This document shows, in pieces, positions 1 to 9,745 of a DNA stretch of 64,000 bases. The DNA comes from Flavobacteriaceae bacterium. GTDB taxonomy: Bacteria > Bacteroidota > Bacteroidia > Flavobacteriales > Flavobacteriaceae. The notes below the pieces were generated by a model. The model made no database searches and was not told the origin of the DNA. It saw nothing but the letters and a program-made list of their open reading frames with translations. The DNA lies in the NCBI GenBank assembly GCA_017852075.1, contig JAFMLQ010000001.1, forward strand, positions 1 through 64,000, read 5' to 3'. The first letter of the stretch is position 1, and each line of letters opens with the position of its first letter. Position numbers and translations under genes: made by a program.

Positions 1-47
1 CGTTGACAGATTAGCAATCTGCTCCATTACCACTCTGGCACCTCTCC
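1..47 (-). tRNA. tRNA-Ser (anticodon GCU), 3' part cut by window edge
   Basis: Read on the minus strand from base 47, the sequence begins GGAGAGGTGCCAGAGTGG, a typical class II tRNA-Ser acceptor and D-arm start. It is followed by a 5-bp anticodon stem GCAGA/TCTGT closing a seven-base loop TTGCTAA, so the anticodon is GCT (reads AGC/AGU). The variable arm, T arm and 3' end lie outside the window. It is not in the ORF track. The anticodon call is firm; completeness cannot be judged. Confidence 0.9.
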
Positions 48-104
48 AAAATTGGAATTCAAAAGTAATAGTTCCCAGCAAAGTAAACAATCTTTTTTTT
101 GATA

Positions 105-2168
105 TTATTCAGGATATTCAATCCGAAGTTGATATACGTTCACTAGCTTCTTAAAAAGTACCTTTTTAATCGTTTCGATTTCAGAAAATGTGATGTCAGA
201 GGAGTTAAATTGTTGTGCTGCCATTTTTCCGTCGATGATTTTATCAATAAAAGCCTGCAACTCATTGATATTGGGTTCTTTTAAGCTTTTTGAAGCCGCT
301 TCAACAGCATCTGCCATCATCAAAATAGCGGTTTCTTTGGAGAAGGGTTTAGGTCCTAAATACCTAAAGTCTTCAATATTTACCTTATCGGGGGTAAGCT
401 CTTCTTGCTTTTTATAAAAATAATAAACCGTAGATGTTCCGTGATGCGTTCTAATAAAATCAATGATTCGATCAGGAATCTTATTTTTTTGAGCAATTGC
501 AACACCATCCAATACGTGGTTGATAATAATTTCTGCGCTTTGTTTGGGTGTAAGCTCCTCATGAGGGGAAAGAGTTCCTGTCTGATTTTCTGAAAAATAC
601 ATCGGGGATTTTAGTTTACCAATATCGTGATACAGTGCGCCTACTCTTACCAAAAGGGTGTTTGCACCAATCTCATTTGCTGCGGCTTCTGCCAAATTGG
701 CAACTTGAAGAGAGTGATGGAAAGTGCCAGGTGCTTTATCAGAAAGTTCCTTAAGCAAATTGGAATTGGTGTCTGATAATTCCAGCAAAGAAACATCTGA
801 AACCAAACCGAATATTCGCTCATAAATATAAATTAGAGGTTGTACAAAAAGCATCAGTAAACCGTTGAGCATGAATAACCCCATGGGCGCAAAGTTAATT
901 TGCAGAAGATTTCCTTCTTGAATAGTAGTAAAGGCTACATAACCCGTAAGATAAACCAAAACAATTTGTCCTACAGAAATAAATAAATTTGCGCGTCGGT
1001 ATAATTGAGCCACAGATTGAATCGTCACTATTCCTGCTGTTATTTGGAGAAATACAAATTCAAAACTATTTGGAACTATAAATCCCAAAAGCAATACCGT
1101 CAAAAGGTGAATAAAAAGCCCCAATCGTGCATCAAAAAAGGCTTTGATAATTAAGGGCAGAATACAAATTGGAACCGCAAAGACATAATTTGTATTGTAA
1201 TTTATGGTCAAAGTAACAGAAATTATAACCACCAGAATATTAAAAAAAATAAACGTCAATTTGCGATTGTCCTCATAAATAGAAAAACGATAAATATTAA
1301 GAAACAATAACAAAAGGGTAAAGGTCAATACAATAAGTATGCTATAACCAAATAGGACCCAATATGAACTTTGTCCTTCCTGTTGTAAGGTAAATTCTTT
1401 ACGGAGTGAATTTAATATCTCAAACGTTTCTTCATCCACAAGGGCACCTTCAGCAACAATTAATTTCCCAGAAGGTATAAAACCACGTGATCTGGAAATA
1501 TTTTGAAGCACTTGTGCCTTGGCAGTTTCATAAAAGTTCTTATCCAAACTGACATTTGGAACTATAAGCTCAAAGAAAAGATCCTTATACATATCTTCAA
1601 ATGGGACATAAGAAGAGCTAACTATCCGGCTACCGATAAACTCAAAAAGCTTTTCTGGTTTGAAAAATTTATTTACCAAGATTGGTATCTCAGTTTGCCC
1701 TTGTATCAAAAGAATTTCCGGGTTCCCCTGATGGACATAGTTCGGTGGCAACACTCCGTAAAAGTAAACCTCGTCCAGGAGTTGTTTTCCAAAATCATAC
1801 AAACTATCCAATACCATCGGATTCTGTTGATCTTGAAAAAATCCAATAAAGGCTTCAGCGTATTTTGAATAAACTTGATTTTTTATAGTTTCATCAGCTC
1901 GTAAATAAAGTTTTAAGTTTTTTAGGGCGGTCGCCTCGTCTTTTTTGACTTCTGCTTCAGATTTTAAAATTGAAAAATCAAAGGGGGAATAAAAATCAGG
2001 ATATTGCCATACCCTACCCTTTTGAAATTCGTATTTGAACTGTCCTCCTAAAGGAAAAATATAAAGGATCAATACCGAGCTGGATAAAATCAATAAAGAC
2101 TTGTAAAATAGTCCTTGCTGGGCGACAATATACTTCCAAACTGATTTCAAAAATCTTCTTTTAACCAA
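105..2168 (-). CDS. 7TM-HD (PgpH-like) membrane HD-domain phosphodiesterase
   Basis: This 687-residue protein has a first membrane segment near residues 24-42, an extracytoplasmic 7TMR-HDED-type domain to about residue 270, seven hydrophobic segments to about 460, and a cytoplasmic HD domain with the metal motifs HHS and YHDIGK. Characterised members of this family (Listeria PgpH) hydrolyse cyclic-di-AMP, so a role in c-di-AMP turnover is inferred. The track start is a TTG that overlaps a promoter-like TAGTTTTG on the same strand, so translation may begin a few codons later (for example the TTG at codon 6). Domain identity is clear; substrate is by family only. Confidence 0.88.
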   Translation of the reverse strand: MVKRRFLKSVWKYIVAQQGLFYKSLLILSSSVLILYIFPLGGQFKYEFQKGRVWQYPDFYSPFDFSILKSEAEVKKDEATALKNLKLYLRADETIKNQVYSKYAEAFIGFFQDQQNPMVLDSLYDFGKQLLDEVYFYGVLPPNYVHQGNPEILLIQGQTEIPILVNKFFKPEKLFEFIGSRIVSSSYVPFEDMYKDLFFELIVPNVSLDKNFYETAKAQVLQNISRSRGFIPSGKLIVAEGALVDEETFEILNSLRKEFTLQQEGQSSYWVLFGYSILIVLTFTLLLLFLNIYRFSIYEDNRKLTFIFFNILVVIISVTLTINYNTNYVFAVPICILPLIIKAFFDARLGLFIHLLTVLLLGFIVPNSFEFVFLQITAGIVTIQSVAQLYRRANLFISVGQIVLVYLTGYVAFTTIQEGNLLQINFAPMGLFMLNGLLMLFVQPLIYIYERIFGLVSDVSLLELSDTNSNLLKELSDKAPGTFHHSLQVANLAEAAANEIGANTLLVRVGALYHDIGKLKSPMYFSENQTGTLSPHEELTPKQSAEIIINHVLDGVAIAQKNKIPDRIIDFIRTHHGTSTVYYFYKKQEELTPDKVNIEDFRYLGPKPFSKETAILMMADAVEAASKSLKEPNINELQAFIDKIIDGKMAAQQFNSSDITFSEIETIKKVLFKKLVNVYQLRIEYPE

Positions 2169-2236
2169 AACTACATAAACTTGGGCGGATTACTGCTATT
2201 TTGACTTCAGTTCAAGGCTTGTGGATTTAAAATTCC

Positions 2237-2244
2237 TATTTTTG
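2237..2244 (+). promoter_or_regulatory. Putative -7 promoter element for the NlpC/P60 gene
   Basis: TATTTTTG matches the Bacteroidota -7 consensus TAnnTTTG exactly. A TTG lies 15 bases upstream, slightly closer than the usual 17-19. It would give a leader of about 35 nt before the TTG start at 2283. Confidence 0.45.
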
Positions 2245-2282
2245 TAAACGCTTTAGTAACAAATTTATTTGAATATTAAATT

Positions 2283-3032
2283 TTGGAATACGGCATTTGT
2301 CATTTAAGCATCGTTCCGATGCGAAGTGAAAATTCTCATCGATGTGAGTTGGTTTCACAGCTTCTTTACGGTGATTGTTTTAAAATCATTTCAAAGAAAA
2401 AAGGGTGGCTACAAATCCTAGCCCTTGCCGATGATTACAAAGGCTGGATCGACGAAAAACAGGCGCAGGCTATTTCAAAATCAGATGCAGAAAAAATTAC
2501 TTTCAATTCTCCTCTTTATAGCACCCGATTGGTAGATTACGCCGAGACTCCTGAACATCATTTAACCGCAATAGTATTGGGCAGTAATATCGGCGCCTGT
2601 AGTTGGTTAGGAGATCGATACGAAGGGCCTACACAAGAAAAAAAAATAGACAAATCCAAGCTTCTTAAAACCGCATCGTTATATTTAAACACTCCGTATT
2701 TATGGGGAGGTAAAACACCTATGGGAATTGACTGTTCGGGACTTACTCAGATGACCTACCGAATCAATGGAGTATCAATTCCTAGAGACGCCTCCGATCA
2801 GGCACAAGTAGGTGAAACCTTAAGTTTTATTGAAGAAAGTGAAGCCGGAGATTTAGCTTTTTTTGATAATGCTGAAGGTGAAATTATTCATGTAGGTTTA
2901 CTTCTAGAAAATCATTACATATTACATGCACACGGAAAGGTGCGAATTGATCGAATTGATCAAACAGGAATCTACAACACCGAAACCCAACAACATTCCC
3001 ACAAGCTTAGAATTATTAAAAAAATGATATAA
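2283..3032 (+). CDS. NlpC/P60 family (C40) cell-wall peptidase
   Basis: The 249-residue protein has an N-terminal SH3-like region (about 1-100) and a C-terminal NlpC/P60 domain (about 115-245). The catalytic Cys is in GIDCSGLT, with His residues in IIHVGLL and HAHG. The family cleaves peptide bonds in peptidoglycan stem peptides, usually gamma-D-Glu-diamino acid bonds. No signal peptide is visible at this start, which fits cytoplasmic recycling enzymes of the YkfC type. Translation starts at TTG: the first residues (YGICHLSIVPMR) form the conserved start of the SH3 region, and the first internal ATG would remove them. It ends at a bidirectional terminator. Confidence 0.88.
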   Translation: MEYGICHLSIVPMRSENSHRCELVSQLLYGDCFKIISKKKGWLQILALADDYKGWIDEKQAQAISKSDAEKITFNSPLYSTRLVDYAETPEHHLTAIVLGSNIGACSWLGDRYEGPTQEKKIDKSKLLKTASLYLNTPYLWGGKTPMGIDCSGLTQMTYRINGVSIPRDASDQAQVGETLSFIEESEAGDLAFFDNAEGEIIHVGLLLENHYILHAHGKVRIDRIDQTGIYNTETQQHSHKLRIIKKMI

Positions 3033-3033
3033 A

Positions 3034-3059
3034 AAAACCCTCGCTATTGGGAGGGTTTT
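3034..3059. terminator. Bidirectional Rho-independent terminator
   Basis: AAAACCCTC and GAGGGTTTT form a 9-bp stem around an 8-base loop, with A and T tracts on both sides. It sits between the convergent NlpC/P60 gene (ends 3032) and the gyrA-TPR unit (ends 3086) and can serve both. Confidence 0.85.
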
Positions 3060-3085
3060 AAATTATATTTTGAAGGAGCTATTAG

Positions 3086-4306
3086 TTATTCCACCATTTC
3101 TTTCATCCTCTTAAAACCTTCATTGTTACCCAGTGTTCCATAAATATTCATCAATGTTTTTATGGCTTCTTGGTTTTTATTGAGTTCTACAAGTTTTTCT
3201 AAAACAGGGACACATTCTCTGTAAAGTTCCTCTCTTTTAAGCTTTAGTTCGTCATAACGAACATTATCCGCTCTAGAGGTTCCTAAACCATTCATTTCTT
3301 CTACAATTTCACTTTCTCCTTGGAGAATGAGCGAAACCAGATTGAGGTAACCTGATTCATAATTGGGATCCAATTCAATTGTTTTTTCATAGTATTCCCT
3401 TGCTTCTTCTGTATTTCCATTCTGAGCATTTACTACACCCAAATTAAAATAAAGTGTTGCGTTATTGGGATCCTGTGCAATTGCTTCTTTCATCAACTCT
3501 CCGAAACGTTCTGTTTCTTCAAGTTGAATGTATAAATTTGCTTCTGTCAAAATAAGATTCAAATCCTTAGGATCTTCCATTCGAGCTAACTTTACGGCAC
3601 CCATTGCCTTTTCATTATCTCCAATTTGAGCATAAATTAAAGCGATATTTTTGATGATTTCAGGGTATCTTGACTCAGTGGTTTCTTCTCTAAAATCAGT
3701 ATATTCATTCGTTTTTTTGTAAATACTGTATTCCGACTCAGAAAGTTCAACCTCTTCATCTGATTTTGCAGGCTTTGCAAAATATTGTGTTACGACTCCG
3801 TCATATTTGATTTCTTTGAGTAAATTATAATACTTCAAGGCATTGTCAAAATCCTGTCCATTTACAGCACTTGAAGCGGCAAAGTATAAATAGTCTTTGT
3901 TCGTCTCAGGGTCTATAGTGTAGGCTAAATATAGTTTTGAAGCGGCTTCTGCGTAACGTTGTTCGGCATTGTCTTCAATAGCACTATTTACAACAGCAGA
4001 TGTAAGCGAAATCACTTCATTGGCATACTCTGGATCATTACCCCCCGCAGCTTCATACGCTTTAAATTTATCTAAAGAAGATTGAAATTCTTTATTGACC
4101 CGATCTATCTTTGCCTCTAAATAAGTTTTTTGTAATGTGACTTTATCATCGGCAGTATCAAACAGTGCTGCATTGGTTTCTAAAATATCCGTAGCGCCTT
4201 GAACATCACCTGCATCAAACGCTTTAATGGCTTTCTTGATTTCTTTCTTTTGTCCAATGGAAACAGAAAGTGTAAAAATAAAAATTAGAGTTAATAGGTT
4301 TTTCAT
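3086..4306 (-). CDS. Exported tetratricopeptide repeat protein
   Basis: The 406-residue protein starts with a Sec-type signal peptide (hydrophobic residues 3-17, then GQKKE) and continues as helical TPR repeats. The clearest repeat is ATLYFNLGVVNAQNGNTEEA followed by a second helix containing ELDPNYESGY. The Gly-Gln boundary suggests cleavage and a periplasmic location. TPR proteins act as binding scaffolds; no partner can be named from sequence. It starts 19 bp after gyrA on the same strand, so the two are probably co-transcribed, although a shared function is not obvious. Confidence 0.8.
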   Translation of the reverse strand: MKNLLTLIFIFTLSVSIGQKKEIKKAIKAFDAGDVQGATDILETNAALFDTADDKVTLQKTYLEAKIDRVNKEFQSSLDKFKAYEAAGGNDPEYANEVISLTSAVVNSAIEDNAEQRYAEAASKLYLAYTIDPETNKDYLYFAASSAVNGQDFDNALKYYNLLKEIKYDGVVTQYFAKPAKSDEEVELSESEYSIYKKTNEYTDFREETTESRYPEIIKNIALIYAQIGDNEKAMGAVKLARMEDPKDLNLILTEANLYIQLEETERFGELMKEAIAQDPNNATLYFNLGVVNAQNGNTEEAREYYEKTIELDPNYESGYLNLVSLILQGESEIVEEMNGLGTSRADNVRYDELKLKREELYRECVPVLEKLVELNKNQEAIKTLMNIYGTLGNNEGFKRMKEMVE

Positions 4307-4325
4307 TGTATTTGTTTAAAATAAT

Positions 4326-6821
4326 TTATTCAATAATAGTGCCATCGTTTACTTCAAGATCATTTACATCTTCAATTGGATCATCGTCTTTCATAACTTT
4401 GGCCACTGCTGCTATGGTGTCATCTCCCTTCAGGTTAATGAGTTTTACTCCTTGAGTAGCGCGACCCATAATCCGTAACGTACTTATTTCCATTCGTATG
4501 GCAATACCAGATTTGTTGATAATCATCAAATCATCTTGATCAGTAACATTTTTGATGGATACTAGTTTTCCTGTTTTTTCAGTAATGGAAATAGTTTTCA
4601 CACCCTTACCTCCTCGGTTGGTCACTCGATAATCTTCCACGCTAGAACGTTTTCCATATCCATGCTCTGAAACCACAAGAATATTGGCATCCATATCATT
4701 TACAGCAATCATTCCGACTACTTCATCGTTTTTGTCATTAAGAGTGATTCCCCGAACTCCCGAAGCACCTCTCCCCATAGGACGCGTTTTACTCTCTTCA
4801 AATCGAATAGCTTTTCCAGATTTGACAGCCAACATAACATGACTGTTACCTGTGGTGAGCTTTGCCTCCAAAAGTTCATCTCCATCACGGACACTTATTG
4901 CGTTAATTCCGTTGGTTCGTGGACGAGAATATTGTTCTAAAGAAGTTTTCTTGACTTGACCCTTTCGAGTAGCCATAATTACATAATGGGAATTTACATA
5001 GTCCTCGTCTTTTAAATCTTGTGTACAAATAAAAGCCTTGACCTTGTCGTCCTGCTCAATATTGATAAGATTTTGGATTGCTCTTCCTTTAGAGGTTTTC
5101 GAGCCTTCGGGAATTTCAAATACCCGCATCCAAAAACACTTTCCTTTTTGTGTAAAAAACAACATGTATTGATGATTGGTTCCTACAAAGAGATCTTGTA
5201 GAAAATCCTCATCCCTTGTCGTAGAGGCCTTTTGCCCTACTCCACCTCTATTTTGAGTTTTATATTCAACTAGAGGAGTTCTTTTTATGTAGCCTGCGTG
5301 AGAAATTGTAATGACAACTTTATCATCGGGAATCATATCTTCCATACTAAAGTCTCCTCCAGCATATTCGATATTCGAACGACGTTCGTCTCCGTATTTT
5401 TCTTTAATTACACTAAGTTCCTCTTTAATAATATCCATTCTGCGATCCTTTTTTTCAAGTATGTCCTTGAGATCTGCAATGGTTTTGAGTAGTTCATCGT
5501 ATTCAGTTCTGAGTTTGTCTTGTTCTAAACCTGTCAATTGTCTCAAGCGCATTTCAACAATCGCTTTAGCCTGAATTTCAGAAAGTTCAAATCGTTTAAT
5601 CAAATTCTCCCTAGCAGCATCTGCATTTTGAGATCCTCGGATTATGGAGATTACTTCATCAATATTATCTGAAGCAATTATAAGTCCTTCTAAAATATGC
5701 GCCCGTTCCTCCGCTTTTCGCAACTCATATTGAGTTCTTCTAACCACCACATCGTGACGGTGTTCTACGAAATGGTGAATCATATCTTTCAGATTCAACA
5801 TTTGCGGCCTTCCTTTGACTAGTGCAATGTTATTGACACTAAATGAAGATTGAAGAGAAGTATATTTGTATAATTTGTTTAAGACAATATTGGGTACTGC
5901 GTCTCTTTTTAGTACATAAACGACGCGCATTCCATTTCGGTCTGACTCATCTCGAATTGTGCTAATTCCTTCAATTTTCTTATCGTTGATAAGTTCGGCA
6001 GTTTTTCGAATCATTTCTGCCTTATTTACTTGAAAGGGGATTTCATTTACGATAATACATTCCCTTCCATTAACTTCTTCAATATTTGCCTTGGCTCTGA
6101 TTACAATTCGCCCACGACCTGTTAAAAAAGCTTCTCTAACGCCTTCATAACCATAGATTGTTCCTCCAGTAGGGAAATCTGGAGCCTTGATGGTTTGAAT
6201 CAATTCCTCAATGGTAATATCATTGTTGTCGATGTACTGAATGGTTCCCTCTACCACTTCGGTTAGATTATGGGGTGGCATATTTGTAGCCATACCTACA
6301 GCAATTCCTGAAGCACCATTAATTAATAAATTAGGAACTCGTGTAGGAAGTACAGTAGGTTCTTTAAGAGTATCGTCAAAATTGAGTTGCAGATCTACCG
6401 TTTCTTTATCGATATCTGCCATCAAATCTTCGGACATTTTTTGCATTCGTGCTTCAGTATAACGCATTGCAGCAGGACTGTCGCCATCCACAGAACCAAA
6501 GTTACCCTGACCGTCCACCAGCATGTACCGCAAACTCCACTCTTGGGCCATACGGACCATGGTGTCATAAACTGAGCTGTCGCCGTGGGGATGATACTTC
6601 CCCAGCACCTCTCCGACAATACGAGCTGATTTTTTATACGCAGTATTAGACCTTATGCCTAGTTCGTGCATTCCGAATAGTACGCGTCTATGTACGGGTT
6701 TTAATCCATCCCGAACATCAGGAAGTGCACGTGACACAATGACAGACATTGAATAATCAATGTATGCCGATTTCATTTCATCTTCTATCTTAATAGGAAT
6801 GAGCTTATCTCCTTCGTTCAT
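4326..6821 (-). CDS. gyrA: DNA gyrase subunit A
   Basis: GyrA is the breakage-reunion subunit of DNA gyrase, which with GyrB introduces negative supercoils. The 831-residue protein has the N-terminal winged-helix/tower region, the catalytic Tyr121 in RYTEA, and a C-terminal six-bladed beta-pinwheel carrying a GyrA-box QNRGGVG. It ends in an acidic tail ([13 protein letters not shown]). The quinolone-resistance region reads [10 protein letters not shown]; Ser82 and Asp86 match E. coli Ser83 and Asp87, the susceptible-type residues. It is transcribed divergently from clpC across a 215-bp AT-rich gap in which I found no exact promoter match. Confidence 0.97.
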   Translation of the reverse strand: MNEGDKLIPIKIEDEMKSAYIDYSMSVIVSRALPDVRDGLKPVHRRVLFGMHELGIRSNTAYKKSARIVGEVLGKYHPHGDSSVYDTMVRMAQEWSLRYMLVDGQGNFGSVDGDSPAAMRYTEARMQKMSEDLMADIDKETVDLQLNFDDTLKEPTVLPTRVPNLLINGASGIAVGMATNMPPHNLTEVVEGTIQYIDNNDITIEELIQTIKAPDFPTGGTIYGYEGVREAFLTGRGRIVIRAKANIEEVNGRECIIVNEIPFQVNKAEMIRKTAELINDKKIEGISTIRDESDRNGMRVVYVLKRDAVPNIVLNKLYKYTSLQSSFSVNNIALVKGRPQMLNLKDMIHHFVEHRHDVVVRRTQYELRKAEERAHILEGLIIASDNIDEVISIIRGSQNADAARENLIKRFELSEIQAKAIVEMRLRQLTGLEQDKLRTEYDELLKTIADLKDILEKKDRRMDIIKEELSVIKEKYGDERRSNIEYAGGDFSMEDMIPDDKVVITISHAGYIKRTPLVEYKTQNRGGVGQKASTTRDEDFLQDLFVGTNHQYMLFFTQKGKCFWMRVFEIPEGSKTSKGRAIQNLINIEQDDKVKAFICTQDLKDEDYVNSHYVIMATRKGQVKKTSLEQYSRPRTNGINAISVRDGDELLEAKLTTGNSHVMLAVKSGKAIRFEESKTRPMGRGASGVRGITLNDKNDEVVGMIAVNDMDANILVVSEHGYGKRSSVEDYRVTNRGGKGVKTISITEKTGKLVSIKNVTDQDDLMIINKSGIAIRMEISTLRIMGRATQGVKLINLKGDDTIAAVAKVMKDDDPIEDVNDLEVNDGTIIE

Positions 6822-7036
6822 GTGAGTTGTTTAGTATGGTAGCTAAAATAAGGAATAAGCCTACAATTCGCCATCAAAATAGAGCCTTAATTAATAAAAT
6901 TATTAACAGAAATTTGATTCTTTTTGTCGGTAAATAATCTCACTTCTTTTTTTGAATTCTTAATATTTTTTTGTCTATTAGCAGGGTACAACACTTTGGT
7001 CTGTTATTTGCCGAAGTAATATTTTAAACAGAAGCT

Positions 7037-9586
7037 ATGGATGATAATTTTTCACCACGTGTAAAAGATGTAATCGCATTCAGTAAAGAAGAGGCCTTAA
7101 GATTAGGGCACAACTTTATCGGTACGGAACATCTCATGTTGGGGATTTTGAGAGATGGAGGCGGAAAAGCAATAGCTATCTTAAACGCTATCGAAGTAAA
7201 CCTTGAAGAATTGAGACGTAAAGTTGAAATCCTCAATCCTGCAGGAGTCGAAGAAACCCCTCTGTTAAACGACAAAAAGAACCTTCACCTCACTAGACAA
7301 GCAGAACGGGCTCTCAAAACCACTTTTTTGGAAGCCAAGTTATTTCAAAGTGAATTAATCAATACGGTGCATTTACTTCTGTGTATTCTCAGAAATGAAA
7401 ATGACCCTACAACAAAACTTCTTTCTCAGCTCAATGTAGATTATGATATTGTAAAAGAACAATTCAAACTCATGTTGGCAAACGATACAGATACTTCTTT
7501 CGATGACCTTCCTTCTGGAGTTTCGTTCCCAGAAGAAAAAGAAAATGAGGATGATAGCAAAGAAAATCCCTTCATTCCCACATCAGAATCCAAAACTTCA
7601 AAAAAATCTAAAACCCCCGTTTTAGACAATTTTGGTCGTGACATTACTGTACTTGCCGAGCAAGAAAAATTAGATCCTGTAGTAGGAAGAGATAAAGAAA
7701 TTGAACGTGTTTCACAAATCCTTAGTAGAAGAAAGAAAAACAACCCCTTACTGATTGGTGAACCTGGAGTAGGTAAATCAGCCATAGCAGAGGGTCTTGC
7801 CCTTCGTATCATTCAAAAGCGAGTTTCTCGTGTACTTTACAATAAACGTGTGGTCAGTCTAGATCTAGCCAGTTTGGTAGCCGGTACAAAATACAGAGGA
7901 CAGTTTGAAGAGCGCATGAAAGCGCTAATGAACGAACTAGAGAAAAATGATGACATCATTTTATTTATCGATGAAATTCACACTATAGTAGGTGCAGGAG
8001 GAGCTACTGGAAGCCTTGACGCCTCTAACATGTTCAAGCCAGCCCTTGCAAGGGGAGAAATTCAATGTATCGGGGCTACAACCCTAGACGAATATCGTCA
8101 AAACATTGAAAAAGACGGTGCTTTAGAACGTCGTTTTCAGAAGGTGCTTGTGGAACAAACCAGCACTGAGGAAACTTTAGAAATCCTCAAAAATATCAAA
8201 GAACGATATGAAAATCATCACAACGTTAATTATACCGATGATGCACTGAGTGCATGTGTTGACCTAACTGATAGGTATATGTCAGATCGGTTTCTTCCAG
8301 ACAAAGCAATTGATGCTTTAGATGAGGCTGGTTCTAGAGTACATATTAATAATATGAGTGTACCGCAGGAAATTATCGATTTGGAAAACCAACTAGACCA
8401 AGTTAGAGAATTGAAAAATTCTGTAGTCAAAAAACAAAAGTATGAGGAAGCTGCTAAGCTTCGAGATGACGAAAAACGTGTGGAACGCCTACTCGTTGAA
8501 GCACAAGAAAAATGGCAGGAGGAATCCAAACAAAACCGTGTTACAGTAAATGATAACGATATTGCAGACGTGGTATCTATGATGACCAACGTACCTGTAA
8601 ATAAAATTGTCAGGTCTGAAAAAACAAAACTATCAAAATTAGCTAGTGTCATTGAAACCAAATTAATAGGACAAAGTGAAGCCGTTGAAAAGGTAGTCAA
8701 AGCGATTCAGCGAAATCGTGCTGGGCTCAAAGCACCAGACAAACCAATCGGATCGTTTATTTTCCTTGGACAAACAGGAGTAGGAAAAACTCAATTGGCA
8801 AAAATTCTTGCCTCTGAAATCTTTGATTCAGAAGAAAATCTTATTCGTGTTGATATGAGTGAATACATGGAAAAATTTGCCATTTCAAGATTGATTGGCT
8901 CACCTCCTGGCTATGTAGGTTATGAAGAAGGGGGTCAATTGACCGAAAAAGTCCGAAGACGTCCCTATTCAGTAATTTTATTGGACGAAGTTGAAAAAGC
9001 ACATCCTGATATTTTCAATATGTTGCTACAGGTTCTTGACGATGGATTTTTAACTGATAGCTTAGGAAGAAAAATCAACTTCCAAAACACGATAATCATC
9101 ATGACTTCCAACGTCGGAGCGCGTCAAGTCAAAGACTTTGGCACTGGCCTAGGTTTTGAGACGGCATCGCAAAAAGCCCAATCTCAAGAAATTGAAAAAG
9201 GAGTTATTGAAAAGGAATTGAAAAAGACTTTTTCTCCCGAATTTCTCAACCGTATAGACGATATCGTTGTCTTTAATCCCTTGGATAAAAAAGATATTCG
9301 AAAAATTGTTGATATTGAGTTAGTGAAACTTATACAACGTATCAATCAACTTGGATATCAAATTGAAGTTTCTAAAGCAGCAAAAGACTTTATTGCAGAA
9401 AAAGGATTTGATAGTAAATATGGTGCAAGACCTTTGAACCGTGCGATCCAAAAACATTTAGAAGATCTTGTAGCAGAAAACGTGGTGAACAATGCAATCA
9501 AAGAAGGAGACAAAATTTTAGTCGATCAAAATGAAGATGGCGAAAAACTTCTATTAAAAATCAACCAAGAATTGGAGACATCGTAA
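7037..9586 (+). CDS. clpC: ATP-dependent Clp protease ATP-binding subunit ClpC
   Basis: This AAA+ unfoldase feeds proteins to the ClpP peptidase. The 849 residues comprise a double Clp-N domain (about 1-150), a first AAA module with Walker A GEPGVGKS (241-248) and Walker B ILFIDEIH, and a middle region with a UVR-like KYEEAAKLRDDE motif. The second AAA module has GQTGVGKT and VILLDEVE, followed by the D2 small domain. The UVR-type middle region and length identify ClpC rather than ClpA or ClpB. The ATG start at 7037 gives the expected MDDNFSPRVK terminus. It is monocistronic as far as can be seen. Confidence 0.95.
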   Translation: MDDNFSPRVKDVIAFSKEEALRLGHNFIGTEHLMLGILRDGGGKAIAILNAIEVNLEELRRKVEILNPAGVEETPLLNDKKNLHLTRQAERALKTTFLEAKLFQSELINTVHLLLCILRNENDPTTKLLSQLNVDYDIVKEQFKLMLANDTDTSFDDLPSGVSFPEEKENEDDSKENPFIPTSESKTSKKSKTPVLDNFGRDITVLAEQEKLDPVVGRDKEIERVSQILSRRKKNNPLLIGEPGVGKSAIAEGLALRIIQKRVSRVLYNKRVVSLDLASLVAGTKYRGQFEERMKALMNELEKNDDIILFIDEIHTIVGAGGATGSLDASNMFKPALARGEIQCIGATTLDEYRQNIEKDGALERRFQKVLVEQTSTEETLEILKNIKERYENHHNVNYTDDALSACVDLTDRYMSDRFLPDKAIDALDEAGSRVHINNMSVPQEIIDLENQLDQVRELKNSVVKKQKYEEAAKLRDDEKRVERLLVEAQEKWQEESKQNRVTVNDNDIADVVSMMTNVPVNKIVRSEKTKLSKLASVIETKLIGQSEAVEKVVKAIQRNRAGLKAPDKPIGSFIFLGQTGVGKTQLAKILASEIFDSEENLIRVDMSEYMEKFAISRLIGSPPGYVGYEEGGQLTEKVRRRPYSVILLDEVEKAHPDIFNMLLQVLDDGFLTDSLGRKINFQNTIIIMTSNVGARQVKDFGTGLGFETASQKAQSQEIEKGVIEKELKKTFSPEFLNRIDDIVVFNPLDKKDIRKIVDIELVKLIQRINQLGYQIEVSKAAKDFIAEKGFDSKYGARPLNRAIQKHLEDLVAENVVNNAIKEGDKILVDQNEDGEKLLLKINQELETS

Positions 9587-9604
9587 AAAAAAGAGGTTTT
9601 TTTT
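9587..9604 (+). terminator. Possible weak terminator after clpC
   Basis: Immediately after the clpC stop, an A tract, GAGG and a T8 tract could fold as an A:U-only hairpin with a GAGG loop, followed by no extra U-run. Position supports it, but the stem has no G:C pairs. Confidence 0.3.
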
Positions 9605-9745
9605 ACTCGCACTTTAAAAGTTTTCATTTGTGAAGTCTTTTTAGACCCAAATTGTTTTAAACCAAGCAATAAATAGTATTTTTACGCCTGTTTTAATGAC
9701 CAGCTACCCTGCCATAACAAAGGTTTAGCTCGTACACAATTGAAT

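Noticed and set aside
8230-8700. 156-codon minus-strand ORF within clpC
   Set aside because: Antisense shadow of an unambiguous clpC frame, Ser-rich with no recognisable motif.
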